Of a DNA stretch of 64,000 nucleotides, positions 24,614 through 36,159 are shown in pieces. Both the position numbers and the translations under genes were made by a program. Each line of letters opens with the position of its first letter. The stretch's first letter is position 1. The notes beneath the pieces are model-generated. The model saw nothing but the letters and a program-made list of their open reading frames with translations. It made no database searches and was not told the origin of the DNA. The DNA lies in contig OW121855.1 of NCBI GenBank assembly GCA_933228895.1, forward strand, positions 48,002,698-48,066,697. Reading direction: 5' to 3'. Source of the DNA: Platycnemis pennipes. Its lineage: Eukaryota; Arthropoda; Insecta; Odonata; Platycnemididae.

Positions 24614-27600
24614 GATCGGCAATGACATGAGCAGCTCAGTGAAGTCCAGCAGCTGGGCTCCTGGTCCATGGACCCTGGAATGGCATCGTAGGAGTCTAGG
24701 GGTGTGCTCATCACTCTCTTGGAAGGAGCTCCCAGACCGGTCTTCTCACCATCTCCGTGGGGATTTCAGAGGTCAGCCGCCTTCCACTCAGGAATCCGAA
24801 AATTCTGAAAATATGTGACAATCTTCGAGGAACATAACCTGTTGGAAGAATAATATATCAAAAATGGAGATAGTTCCTGAGAATTCACATCTAGATGGTA
24901 GGAGAAGTGCTAGGGCTACGACCGGTGTAAACAAAAGAGATCAAGTGCAAGTGTAAGATAGACATTGGAAGACGGCAGTATGTGTCATGGTGAGGGAAAG
25001 AATAGGACCTCTCTTGATAAAATTTGGGCCCTAATGCGACTTGAATGGTATGAAGTACAAGTGAAGACTGTGTGTATTTTGAAATAACTGCATGGATAAT
25101 AACCTGAAATAACTGATCCGTTAATAACTGATAAAACGAAATTGATGGAAATAGTCAATCATCATTAAAACAGTGTTCGAAAAGTACGAAAACAAATAAG
25201 ATTGAGTGCAATAACTCGATCGAGAACTCGAAAATAAGATGAACGTAAGAAGGTAAATGTACACAATTCATTCGGCGACCATTATAGTGGAAGACGAGAT
25301 GACTCCTTTCGAAGATTAATAGCTCTAATTCAACTGGAATTCAAAAAAGATGAATTTAGGGCGTCTTAAGATGCTGTAGTTGCTCAGATGATGTACATAC
25401 GAAAAGGGCCAACATAATGTACTAAAAACAGCTAAAAAGACCAGAATTATAACTGAATTAAATGTGCCATACAAAAATGAGAGTAAATCTATCAGTAAAT
25501 TGAACACGAAGTGAATTGGGTATTATTTAAAGAAGAAACATTTTATCCTTAGGGTTTGCTGCCCCATTATAACTCTTTTGAGAAGATAATGATGAAAATA
25601 TATCGAGAAGGAGTATTTCAAATTTGATATTGAGTAGGATGTTAACGACCTGAGGAACTGTACAACTTTGTACTTTGTTAAGTACGAATCACGTACTAAA
25701 CGTATCCATGACGGTTCATGGCTTTGAAGTGCAAGTTGGAAAATGTTATTAATGACAGTGTGTGTTTTCTAAAGATTGAATTGACACAGCTTCATTACGA
25801 AATATCTACTCTGTTAATAGCAGTTTATCAGATATTATTATATTTTTAGTATGGGGACATAAAGGACTCAGAGGAAGTCAAGTTGAAGAAGTTTACGAAA
25901 GAGAAATCATTGGCATGATACTCAAAGGGCAAATACCGAACCACCCTGTCACCAATTGTCACGGTGGGACTGAAAAACTCGTTAATTAAATTAAATTAGC
26001 AGATATGGCAAGAGCTAGCATTTTGGTGAGTTGTTTTTTAGTGTGATTGCTGCAGTTAGGCGTAGTGGTTAGAGGGTGTTGGAAGTGTGCAAAAAAATTT
26101 AAACACGGGCCTAATTCTAAAGAGAGGGGCCAAGATTGTAGCCTGGAAGTATAAGATACAACGCCGGAAGTGTTTCATCCACTGTGATATCGTTCAATTG
26201 TTGGCACGAGAAGAAAGGAAACTTTCACCTTGATCGACAGTGAAAGAAAGAAAAACAGTAACAGTCGTGTGTTGGCGAGAAATTAATGAGGCACGGTCCG
26301 GGTCAAGGAATATAGTAGCATTAAGAAAGTAATAATGAGAGGATAATGGGAGAATAATGACTACTTCATACGCGTCCGAGAATGTGTTTCAGTAATCTGC
26401 TGACATTCAAGCAAATCACGAAGATCGTTAATGAAATTATCGTCCTTGAAAGGTAAAAAAATTCTCGTCTTGGATAAATTGATTGAAGTAAAGAAAATGG
26501 AGCTTAGCAAAATGGTGCTTTTATGAAAACTATGGATTGGAATGCAAATGAATAAAGACGGAGAGCTTAGTAAAGGTAAAGAGCGTTGAGGATACAAGAT
26601 GATCCACCATTTGTTAGTCTCCCGATTGGATCGGGTTGGAATTTGGGTGGCATGGAAGAACCGTGTACGAGAGAAAACGAAAGTAAAAGAAAGAAGTCTA
26701 AGGCCTTAATAAAGTGTGCATTTCATATCCATTCTTGTGTGTTACCAACATAGTAGATGTATAGAATGAGCAAATAATAAAACAATAATGTAATTACTAC
26801 TAACAAAGGAATTATTTACCCGACGACCATGAATACATAAGTGCAAAGTCACTACCTGCCGCACACCCTTACTTTGGGTTGGCACTGGAAGAAAGGAAAG
26901 TTTCACCTTGTGCGGCAGTGAAAGATCTCATATCAGTGAGAGGTGAGCGCTAGTGAACAATGAAAGAGGCCATGTACATTCTGTGTAAAGGAATACAGTA
27001 CATATCATGAAGGAAGTGCTAATGACAGAAGAATGGTACAAGACTCCTTCGAACGTAGAAACTGTAGGAAAGAGTATAAGTTTACTATGCTCAGCAAGGA
27101 AGACGAACAATTCATTCATGTTTCACGAACAATTCATAAGCCTATGGTCTACGAAGGGATGTCGCAGAATTAGATACTGATTCTAAAGGAAAATAAAATC
27201 ATTATTTCGGAAATGAGTGAAGAGGAAAAAAAGTTCGAAAGCAAAACAAATTTAATGTAAAAATAAAATAACATAAATAAGTTGCAAACTAAGGATTCCA
27301 ATTCATTGATTGCTATTGGAAGGAAGCTGAATTTATCGCTGCAGCGAGGATGATGACGGACGAAGGATGAATCATATGAATTTTGATTAGTAGCATTGGG
27401 ACTAGGATAAGGACAGCATGTGAAAAAAACGAAGTGAAGGAAAGGATGATACTGTTAGCAACTACTTATAAATGTACACTTGTGATGTGTGAGAGAAATA
27501 TTATACATTCTAGCAAGCTCCAGGAAATATGGGTCACATTTTAATTTATTCATAGAAATGAATTATGAATTAAATACAATATTCAAAAACCGTAGCATTA

Positions 27601-27729
27601 GTGAGCAGTAACTAACAATGCATCGTCATTTATAGTTAACATTTCACGTGTACCGTACTTATGTTAATATTATCCTCATGGTGATTTCATTGTGGCTCTG
27701 ATTGATGACGCACGATTGGAGATGGTTAC
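24614..27729. other. No gene seen; decayed, purine-rich sequence
   Basis: The first 200 bases are GC-rich without a recognisable product. After that, the + strand is purine-rich and full of stops. GAAAGGAAA.TTTCACCTTG blocks at about 26210 and 26890 suggest related copies of an unknown old repeat. No protein domain can be named. Confidence 0.4.
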
Positions 27730-27890
27730 TCCCCTGCCACACACCATTGCGAGGGTTTGCAAGGCACTATATAGATGTAGATGCAAAATTTTTGATATTG
27801 ACTTGAAAATGCTCAATGATTAGGTAAACGAAGGAGTCAGCGTGCTTCCGATTGACGGAGGTGTTTTTTTACCGAAGGGTTTGGTACAGT
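27730..27890 (+). repeat. Interspersed repeat copy, inverted relative to 31752-31890
   Basis: Contains CCCTGCCACACACCATTGCG, then TTTGCAAGGCACTATATAGATGTAGATGC in two parts, and then a segment with GTCAGCGTGCTTCC. About 125 bp (27759-27886) is the near-exact reverse complement of 31752-31873. The TGCCACAC/TTGCA/TAGATGTAGAT module recurs at 48515-48590 and in the SINE at 49985-50275. Confidence 0.75.
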
Positions 27891-28679
27891 ATTCATGAGA
27901 TATTAACATAATTACTATTGAAAGAGGTTTGATGAAATGCTGAATGGAAAAGTGCGAAGGTAGCCGTGAAACATGAGAAGTGCCGACAAGGAGACATTTA
28001 GTGGGATAAGCACTTCCGTCAGTCGAGGACTCGGTAAGTAAGTGTGACGTAATTATGCTCCAATTGCCAGAAGAACTAGTTTGGGACACACAATACCTCA
28101 CTGCCAATCCACCGAATGTAAGAAGCCAGCCATTCACTACGCTGCGTTCATTTTTCTCTTACGCCGATTATTCTCCCTCAAAATACTATCATCTACATTA
28201 CTTAAGACGTAAATAACGCAAACGCTGATGAATGAATGAACCCTTCCTATTTGTGAATGAGAAATATCTCAATGGATATAATTTTTTTAATACTATCATA
28301 AATTCACTAATAATTGATTGTATTACTATTAGTATTTGAAAAAAGAATGAAAAATATAATTTTTTTATTCTCTCACTGTAATGGAAGGGTGGATCCCTTC
28401 TTGTCGACGGTATATCTCAAGAATTTTCCCGACCCCCCTATATAGATGGTCCTTCAGTATTTTTCAGTAAATTTCATTTTGCAATGAAAAAAAATTAATC
28501 ACCCTCCACCTAGCTTCGAGTCATTGATAATGATTTATACATTAATTACGATTGTCAGAGAATCCAAGACGGGTAAGAAGGGTAAAAAAAATACTATGCC
28601 AATACAAGATTCTATTTAAATCTCGAAATACAAAGCGTGGAAGTAAAAAAACAATACATTCAAACATTCACATGGTGCA
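27891..28679. other. No gene seen
   Basis: AT-rich with a short minus-strand open frame of no recognisable content; a poly-A/T-rich stretch near 28280-28510. Confidence 0.4.
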
Positions 28680-29095
28680 CGCTTCTCTATAGCAGAGTAG
28701 CATGGGAGATAAAAGCAGCAGAGATGTCAAAGCACGAAGTATTCAAATGCGATGCTACCGAAAAATTATGAAGATAAAATGGATCAACCGGGTGACAGAC
28801 GAAGAAGTCTTAAGAAGAGTGTAAGAAAAAAAAGTTGGCTAAAAACTTTGAATAAAAGACGAGGTAATTTAATCGGCCAAAGATATCTTAAGACAGAATA
28901 ACCTGATTAAGACAATAGTCGAGAGATGAGAGTACGGGATGAATACAGGGCATGGCAGTGGATGTGATACATGGAACATGTTGTAAAGGATGTGAAAGGG
29001 GAGAGTTATATCAATATGAAGAGCTTAACCGATAGGAGAATCGAGGAGAGAGCTGGATCAAACTAAAACTAGAATTGTTGACTATTGACGAGGAT
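28680..29095 (+). mobile_element. Decayed LINE 3' end
   Basis: Same family as 1-345. It matches from GCTACCGAAAAATTATGAAG through GACGAAGAAGTCTTAAGAAG to GAGAGCTGGATCAAAC, with several stop codons. It carries an insertion relative to the 120-180 copy: GGCCAAAGATATCTT instead of GGCCATATCTT. Confidence 0.7.
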
Positions 29096-30142
29096 GAGGG
29101 ATAATACCTCTAAGAAACCATTTTATGTAGAAACCACTTTCAAAGGCAGAGACTTTTTGAAGGGGGAAAGCGACAAATAAATTAACCTTAACTGAATATA
29201 TACATACGGGATATGCATTGAAGTAGATCCAATATCAATGGCAGGGCCATAAAATAAACTCATAGGATTACCATAGTGAATAGGCAGGTCAGAATAACAC
29301 CATTGAATTGGCTAACATTTGTGCGAGTCTAAGCGGTATAAGGAAATAGGATAAAGGAAAGAAGGTGACAGAAGCAGTACGATGGTTAAGGAGTGAATAA
29401 AAAAACAGAAAAGAAGAAGCACTATCAGATAAACGTGGGGACCGTGGGAGAAGGAAGGTCAGGTAACAATGAAGGCCTGCGAGAAAAGTAGTTTGCGAAA
29501 CCAAAATGAATACGGGGAGCATCGTAAGAATATACAGAGTGACTAAGGAAAAGAGATAAGAGCATTTAACCAAATTTACTAAAGAAATATATGGTTTGGA
29601 ATATGTTATGCTCCCGCAAAATTTACGTATGATAGAAAGGCACGATGGAAAATTTAAATTAACAGAACTGGCTCGATAACATTTCCAAAAAAAGTAATGT
29701 AAGAGTTGCTGGTAAAGTGAAGACAGATTTCCTGGTCTTATTTAGTGTTTTAATAAGGGAGAAGTTAGGGAGAAGACTGTGAAGATATTCCACTTGACTC
29801 AATGGCGTGTAATGAGGTTGGTAATAGAAATAACCAAGGAAAAAAGTAGAATTTGTTGGTTTAATCAGTTGGAATTTAGGTAGTTTGGATAAAGTACATA
29901 AGTAAAGAAATAAGCATGTTGGAATGAATAGCGACAAGATTGAGACATCTGAATGAAAACATACGTGCAGCTTAAAGGACGAAAGTAACGGTAGTGAATG
30001 AGGAATCAGAAACGGTATGCAGGCAAGGTTTCCCCTTACCACCAAATTCTCAACCAATTCTCGTAAGAAATAATGAATAAGGCATAAATGTTACCGGTCG
30101 TGAGATATAGGTGTGCGGAATGTTCATTGGGTCTCATCGATA
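29096..30142. other. No gene seen
   Basis: Purine-rich + strand sequence without recognisable domains. Minus-strand open frames here (for example 29659-30057) are low-complexity hydrophobic translations with no motif support. Confidence 0.4.
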
Positions 30143-30205
30143 TACGAGGTAACTTAATTGGCCAAAGATATCTTAAGACAGAATGACCTGATAAAGAAAA
30201 TCGCT
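30143..30205 (+). mobile_element. Short LINE fragment
   Basis: GAGGTAACTTAATTGGCCAA followed by AGATATCTTAAGACAGAATG matches 28860-28925, including the insertion that other copies lack, so the two are sister copies or one derives from the other. Confidence 0.6.
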
Positions 30206-31751
30206 GAGCTGACCGATGCTGAGCAGTCAGCTTAGGCTAGACAGTAATTTCTCAACTCATTATAATATAAATGAGAGAAGCATGGGGAGATCAAAAAATA
30301 AAATATGTCGATAAAAATATCGAAATCTTAGCATTGCAAAATATTAATTGTGGGGGCATTATTTACAACACGTGGAGTGATTTCACGTACCTGTGAAGGA
30401 TTTGGGATAACGATGGGCTTAGAGAAAACATGTGAATGAGAATAATGCGCAGAATTACTATATCGGCAGAGGGAGTCGTAAGGGTGAGTGGATAAGGTAG
30501 TCCATTATTTGATAATGAAAGATTTTTTCGTGGAAGACCATCTTGTGTTCATGAAAATGATTGAGGGAAGAAGCTATACAGTACAAGAAAACCGATGTTG
30601 AGAGAAGAGACATGGATGTGACTCATACATTTGTTTAGAATATTTCAGTAATTGTAAATTCTATCGTCCGGGTAGTGTAACTAATATCATCGTAGAAGTT
30701 ATAGGAGTCTGGATTTTACTAGAGAGATAAAATTTTGTCTTATTTAACTAACGAGCGAAACATGCAGTCAAGGAGGTACGGCAAATATTAAGAACTAAGT
30801 AAATGCGGAGCTCATTGTCAATCATATTTTCTGATGACTGAACGTTTTTAGGCCATTAGGTCAAAACGTACAAGGTATTACGACTTTTAAGCTCGTTACA
30901 GGATTAGTATGAGGAATATGGGATGAAAATTAGCTAAATATTTACGTTCAAGGCCATTTAATTTTGTAAATTGAGCAGTATACGTACTTATTTCCGATTT
31001 TGGACCGAAAAATTTGAATTCCAACATCGAAAAGAGAATAATTACGTCTACAAAAACCAGAATTAATAAAGAGGTTAAATTAGCAAAACTCCAATAAAAA
31101 GGAGGGATTAAAATTGCAAGTAATGTGGGGAAGCAAATGCATGTGTGTTTTGACAAATTGTTTCGAGGATGGAGTACATGTGTAGTTCACTGCCATTAGT
31201 TGTACGAGGGGAGAAAGGAGAATATTTTAAGAAGAGAAATACTATAGGTCTCTTATGTGGCTGCGTAGGGGAAAGAAATTATGAGGAGAAAAATTTGTAG
31301 GAAACAAAAGTAGAACAACGAAATACAACAGTTACAGGAGCACTGAAGACTGGAGGAGAGTGAAAAATACGTCGCTAAAAGGGGAAACATAATGTTGATT
31401 TCAGCTGGCAAGAAGGATGTTGTAAAGTCTAAAATCGAGAGTGTTTAGAGTATAGGCAACATTTGTAAGAGGGACGTTCAAGCAGGTGCTATCCACAAAC
31501 CGATCACTTATTGAAGGAATACGGAAGCGATGACTAGGCACTGGCTAATTTGAACCGGAGGGGGTGAAGACAACGAAGGGTAACATTGTTGATGAATAAG
31601 AAATTCGGAATAAGGTTAGTGAATACAATGGGGTAGATCTAATGACTGTAAAATATGGAGTAACGTAGCTCCACATTAATAAGCAATAATATAAATGTAA
31701 TAATCGATTGATAGACATGGGGAAGCCGCTGTGATCTCATTAATACCGCAC
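30206..31751. other. No gene seen
   Basis: Purine-rich, stop-filled sequence. No domain or repeat boundary can be assigned. Confidence 0.4.
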
Positions 31752-31890
31752 CATACCCTTCGGTCACAAATACCTCCTTTCATTGGAAGCACGCTGACTC
31801 TTCGGTTATATAATTATTGAGCATTTTCAAGTCAATTTCAAACATTTTGTATCTACATCTATATAGTGCCTTGCAAGATAATGTGTGCAA
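31752..31890 (-). repeat. Interspersed repeat copy, inverted partner of 27730-27890
   Basis: ACCATACCCTTCGG...TGGAAGCACGCTGACT...CATCTATATAGTGCCTTGCA is the reverse complement of the left copy with roughly 85 percent identity by eye. The pair is 3.9 kb apart and could be either two independent insertions or ends of one element. Confidence 0.75.
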
Positions 31891-33028
31891 ACAGCAGGGA
31901 GGAAAGACACATAACGTTCTGCTGAGACAGCATTTAGTGGCGATGGGATATTGAAACGCGGTGGCCCACTAAAACAGGTAAAAGTGTGGTAGGACGAATA
32001 TTGTTTGAGAAAAAGAAATAAACGCGGTCAGACAGCAGTCCAATACTGCAGAAGAAATGGGTTCCTTGTGACAAATCCGGAATTGAAAGAAACATAGAGA
32101 CAAACTTATATTCCAACGATGCGGAGCGACTCTGAGAAATAATAGTTGAGATATATATATATTGGTAGAATATAGATTTAGAACCGATTTGATCCAGTCC
32201 TGCAACTATTAACAATACAAGTACAACATATATACATACATATAAATAGAAATACAACAGTACAAAATAAAAAACAAATTTTATCTAATGGTACTAGCAT
32301 TATAAATACACTCACAACTTTAAAGAGATTCTATATGCTAGATTTAAAAGGCATTAATTATTATTACCTAGTGATCTAGCGTTAAGGGTAGATTTGGATG
32401 GACAAGACATCTGCTAAATACTATGAAATAATCTCATCCTATCTTCCAAGTTCATTCTTAAATCATTCTTCTTACCTTATATCGTATCTCTACCTGTTCT
32501 TATATTCTCAATATTCCTCTTACCCAATATTATATCCTCAATAAAATCCTTTAAAACCTCTTTTCTCTTATCACAAGGCACAAGTTATCCTATCCCTCCA
32601 TTTCTCCTTCTCCATTCTTCTTCCACATCTACATCACAAAATCCGTCAGTTATTAGCAGAAGCGCCAATTAGATTAAAAAGAAAAAATCCTGTAATGGGA
32701 GCATGACAGAGAACTGAGAAGAAGAGAGTGAGACAAAATGGAAATATCATCGCAAGAAGGAGAAACAGGTATACAATACGCCAAAGTGAACATTATTGCA
32801 GGTTGCAATAGAGTGAAAGTGATAGAGAAATCAGACAATTCTAGTAGAAATGGAAAATGAAGAAAACAGGGTAGGTGTAGAATATACGTGAAGAATCTCA
32901 CGATACAGATGATGACTACTCGGCAAAGATGGGTGAGAGAAGGTTACGTAGTCACGGATACACTTTTAACAAATAATTGGATTGAGAGTTAGAGCTCAGC
33001 TGTCGATGAAGGCAAAGAGGATGTAAGA
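31891..33028. other. No gene seen
   Basis: AT-rich; contains a short TA run near 32150 and a pyrimidine-rich part at 32450-32640. No recognised features. Confidence 0.4.
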
Positions 33029-33490
33029 ATGGACGGTATTTGTGTTGAATCACTACAGCAACATGAAAAGTATGCAAACGAAAAATATTTTGTTGACTTA
33101 TTCAAATGCACTCTGAAAAATTGTTTAGAGAACATGGTAACACTAGTCTTGACCCCCGTCCCAAAACAGAAACGCATAAGTCTTCCCATTAATTGTGAAG
33201 GTTATATCAAAATTGACTTAATTTGTCACCCGGACAAAGTATGCACGGTCGTCGTATTATTATTTACAGTAGGTAGAGAAGAGGAAGGGTGTCTTCTTCG
33301 GTTAAGGGCACTTTCGGTTAAGGGCAGGTTTGTCTTCTCCTCCTTTAAGGAGGAGAAGACAAACCTGAATACTACCGCTGTAGTGGTGCAGGGTTACCCA
33401 CTGTCACCCATGTCTCATAACCTTTGTATGAGCGTAGATTTTCGATTCGTGGTGATTTCCAGTTGTCTCTTTCGAAAGCCATGCGTGTGA
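33029..33490 (+). CDS. Hypothetical 153-residue open frame, unrecognised
   Basis: An ATG-started frame of 153 codons, the longest in this part of the window outside mobile elements. It begins MDGICVESLQQHEKYANEKY. A hydrophobic stretch (VCTVVVLLFTV) lies near residue 70-80. I see no known domain, no splice context and no coding neighbours, and codons 99-113 are encoded by a perfect DNA hairpin (33325-33367), which is unusual for a conserved protein. It may be chance or part of a decayed element. Confidence 0.2.
   Translation: MDGICVESLQQHEKYANEKYFVDLFKCTLKNCLENMVTLVLTPVPKQKRISLPINCEGYIKIDLICHPDKVCTVVVLLFTVGREEEGCLLRLRALSVKGRFVFSSFKEEKTNLNTTAVVVQGYPLSPMSHNLCMSVDFRFVVISSCLFRKPCV
33325..33367. 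repeat. Perfect 21-bp inverted repeat with 1-nt spacer
   Basis: CAGGTTTGTCTTCTCCTCCTT is followed after a single T by its exact reverse complement. The perfect match in otherwise decayed sequence suggests a recent origin, such as a templated repair or palindrome duplication. Confidence 0.9.
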
Positions 33491-33699
33491 AACTTTGTTT
33501 TCCTAGCCTTCGCATCCATTAAAGGCAGTATTATCAAGGATAAAATAACGAAGAGGAAGCTAATGCCTCGGGACTTGATTCGAGATACATGCCCCTTCCC
33601 ATCCCGCCCCTTGTCTTATTTGATTAAGTCTTGCATTCTTTCTTATGTTTTACCTGATTGTGAGTAGCCATTTTTTTTCCGGAAAAGATCGCCTCAAAC

Positions 33700-34165
33700 T
33701 TGCGGCGCACGCCACTATCCCCTACGTCGCAGGGATTTAGGAATAGATTTCCCGATTACTGGGGTAATCAGGACTCGAGAAACAGTTAAGCACACTAACC
33801 AACATTATAGACGTTTTACCATCACCGAAGGACCAACTGCACCCATTACTGACGGAGGGAGTTTACGAGATCTCATGCTCGTGGGTGAAGACACATCGGG
33901 CAAACCGGACTCTGTGGAATGCAGGCTAAAAGAACACCAGAGAGTCATCATCCACCTGAGCGTTTAGGAATCTGCCGTCGTAGAGCACGCATCCTCCAGA
34001 GGAAGGGGTGGATAACAAAATATTTTAACGGAAAAGACACGGGTAAGCATAACAACCTCGCTGCTACCCAAGGTTCATACGGGAGGCGGTCGAATTTTAT
34101 ACCGACCATGGAACTTCAACCGTGACGATGGCATTAGACTCAGCGCCGCATGGAAGAGAGACTTT
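33700..34165 (+). mobile_element. Penelope-like element remnant with GIY-YIG-like C-terminus
   Basis: Two broken frames read as the C-terminal part of a Penelope-like retroelement. The first gives HATIPYVAGI near 33708, then VLPSPKDQLHPLLTEGVYEI near 33815-33875. This corresponds to the linker and the start of the GIY-YIG nuclease, where family members have a 'GVYxIxC' motif. After a frameshift the second gives RLKEHQRVIIHL, an internal stop, ESAVVEHA and finally NFNRDDGIRLSAAWK, the usual end of these proteins. The YIG half of the motif is not recovered. The reverse transcriptase is missing. Stops and the frameshift make it non-functional. Confidence 0.7.
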
Positions 34166-34426
34166 CGTCGGCCATCCGAGGGAAAGGCCTCAAAAACACC
34201 CGGGTTCCCGGCTGAGGCATTGCTATCGGACGCCCGCGGGGAAATCGTCAAGGAGAAACACATTCAGATAATAATGCTAGGGACGGAAAGGGAGGAGGGA
34301 AAGGCTCCACAATTAATAGCCAGAGCATTAACTACTTCTTCGGTATTTCGACCCTAATTGACCCTGGGTTAGCTCTCCTAATCCAGCTCTCGCGGCCTGT
34401 AAAGGTAATTTCCGACAGGTAAAAGT

Positions 34427-34646
34427 AAAATCAGCAAACATAGAAAGTGGATGGGAAACGCAAGGACAGAAAGAACTTTAGATAGAGCTGCCCGTTGTCT
34501 CCAGAACTTATGTACATACATTTATTCCAAATATATTATGAAAGAGACGAGGAATGAGTTCGATAGATATGGGAAGATATCTAATGAAATAAGTAAAGGT
34601 TACCATTGATAAAACGTTAATAAGGTAATAAGGAAAAATATTTCAA
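34427..34646 (+). repeat. Direct repeat copy 1 (~220 bp)
   Basis: Includes AGATAGAGCTGCCCGTTGTC and ATTATGAAAGAGACGAGGAA. Aligns to 35207-35430 with mainly substitutions. Confidence 0.8.
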
Positions 34647-35206
34647 ACATTTGGTGAGAGCTTGGGAGACAAAGCTCCACGCACAGCGGCTCTCGAAAAA
34701 GAAAACTGGAACCTTTGGTATGCCGAAGAAATGGTGCGGGTTATGCAAGGAAAGCTAGATGCAGGATCTAAGGTATAGGAGAGTGGAAGCAGGATGAAAG
34801 TCTGTCAGATTTGCAGAAGACCAAGTTAGCTGGTAGGCCAAGGGATGCAATCGCTGATAAACACCCTACATACACACAAGATTACTCTTAAATTTGTATT
34901 TATATATTTTGATTGTTCACCCTATAATTATGTATATGTTGGGTGACCGTTAACTCAATAAATAAATAGTAGTGCGAGAGGTGAAGAAAATTTAAGGCTG
35001 CTTAAAGAAAAACTCAGGATGCCTGCTAACGAGCACAGTAGTAAAAGCAATTTGAAGTGTAATCCAAATGTTAATTCCAGCGTTGTTCCCGACAGTAGGT
35101 TGTTTATTGGACTGTGGAAAAATAATACTAATAACGACAGATATTAAGAGTGTGTTGAGAAGCAAACGACTTATTCCTAACTTATAAACTGATCATAATG
35201 TATAAT
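34647..35206. other. Spacer between direct repeats
   Basis: Contains a possible retroelement 3' tail at about 34880-34975 (GGTGACCGTTAACTCAATAA followed by ATAAATAG), which resembles the ends of some arthropod LINEs. No coding frame. Confidence 0.3.
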
Positions 35207-35430
35207 TAAAATTATCAAACATAGAAAGGTGTGGGAAACCCATGGACAGATAGAGCTTTAGATAGAGCTGCCCGTAGTCTCCATAACTTATGAATATTTT
35301 TGCCAAATGTATTATGAAAGAGACGAGGAATGAGTTCAATGTAGGCTTAAAGGTGGGAAGATTACTAATGAAATAAGCAAAGGTTTGCCATTGATAAAGG
35401 GTTGATAAGGTAATAAGGAAATATATTTCA
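35207..35430 (+). repeat. Direct repeat copy 2 (~220 bp)
   Basis: Contains AGATAGAGCTGCCCGTAGTC and ATTATGAAAGAGACGAGGAA, in the same order and orientation as copy 1, offset by about 780 bases. Confidence 0.8.
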
Positions 35431-36150
35431 ATTTCTATGAAACACTTAACAAATCCTGATTAGGGATAAAGATTAATCGCAATAAAACTAAATCAATGAG
35501 AAAATATGATAACAATACAAAGCTACTACAAACTTCGTGGAGATAAATTTGGATTGACATATATGCATAAGCAGCAATGAGAAGAATTCCGTCGATAATG
35601 ACTGAATAGAAGAAATTTCCGCTACTAGCCGTTGGTATTTATTTGAAGATACGATCATTAAGGTGTAGACATTAGGCCAAGCATCATAAGATTCTGTGAC
35701 CTGAACCTTGGGGAAGAGAGTGAGAAAATATAGGAGGGTAGATTAAGCCAACGTCTGGAGAATAGTTGAAAAAAGTACAATTAACGGACAGAAAGACATT
35801 AGGAAAAGCACTAGGCTTCGTTGGGGAAGAAATTAACGGAGTGGCAGAGTAGATGAGTAGACCAAGAAGGTATCAAAAGAACTATTATAAAAGAATGTCA
35901 AAATATGAAATAAAATATTGGACGAGGGAAGGAGAAGGGTATGGGATAGGCATCTTAAAAAAAATAAGGTAGGATGAGTTGTAATGAACTGATATATTGG
36001 ATAGGCGAGGAAAATACGTAGTAAAACGAGAAACGATAGCGGTTAATGTCCATGAAAACCTACTCTGATCGGTCCTAGAAACACTAGCATTAAAAAAATG
36101 AGGATATCCATTATTTTTCGTATAATAATTACTCAATTAACTTATCTTTA
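35431..36150 (+). mobile_element. Possible LINE post-RT fragment
   Basis: GATTAATCGCAATAAAACTA near 35470 translates like the 'LRIN..KTK.M' segment that follows the LINE reverse transcriptase palm. The rest is too decayed to place firmly. Confidence 0.35.
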
Positions 36151-36159
36151 AATGTTAAT

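Noticed and set aside
24439..24818. Two opposing open frames near 24.5 kb
   Set aside because: Explained by the GC-rich inverted repeat, which mirrors the absence of stops on both strands.
29289..30057. Minus-strand hydrophobic open frames
   Set aside because: Low-complexity translations of a purine-rich strand; no motif, splice context or start support.
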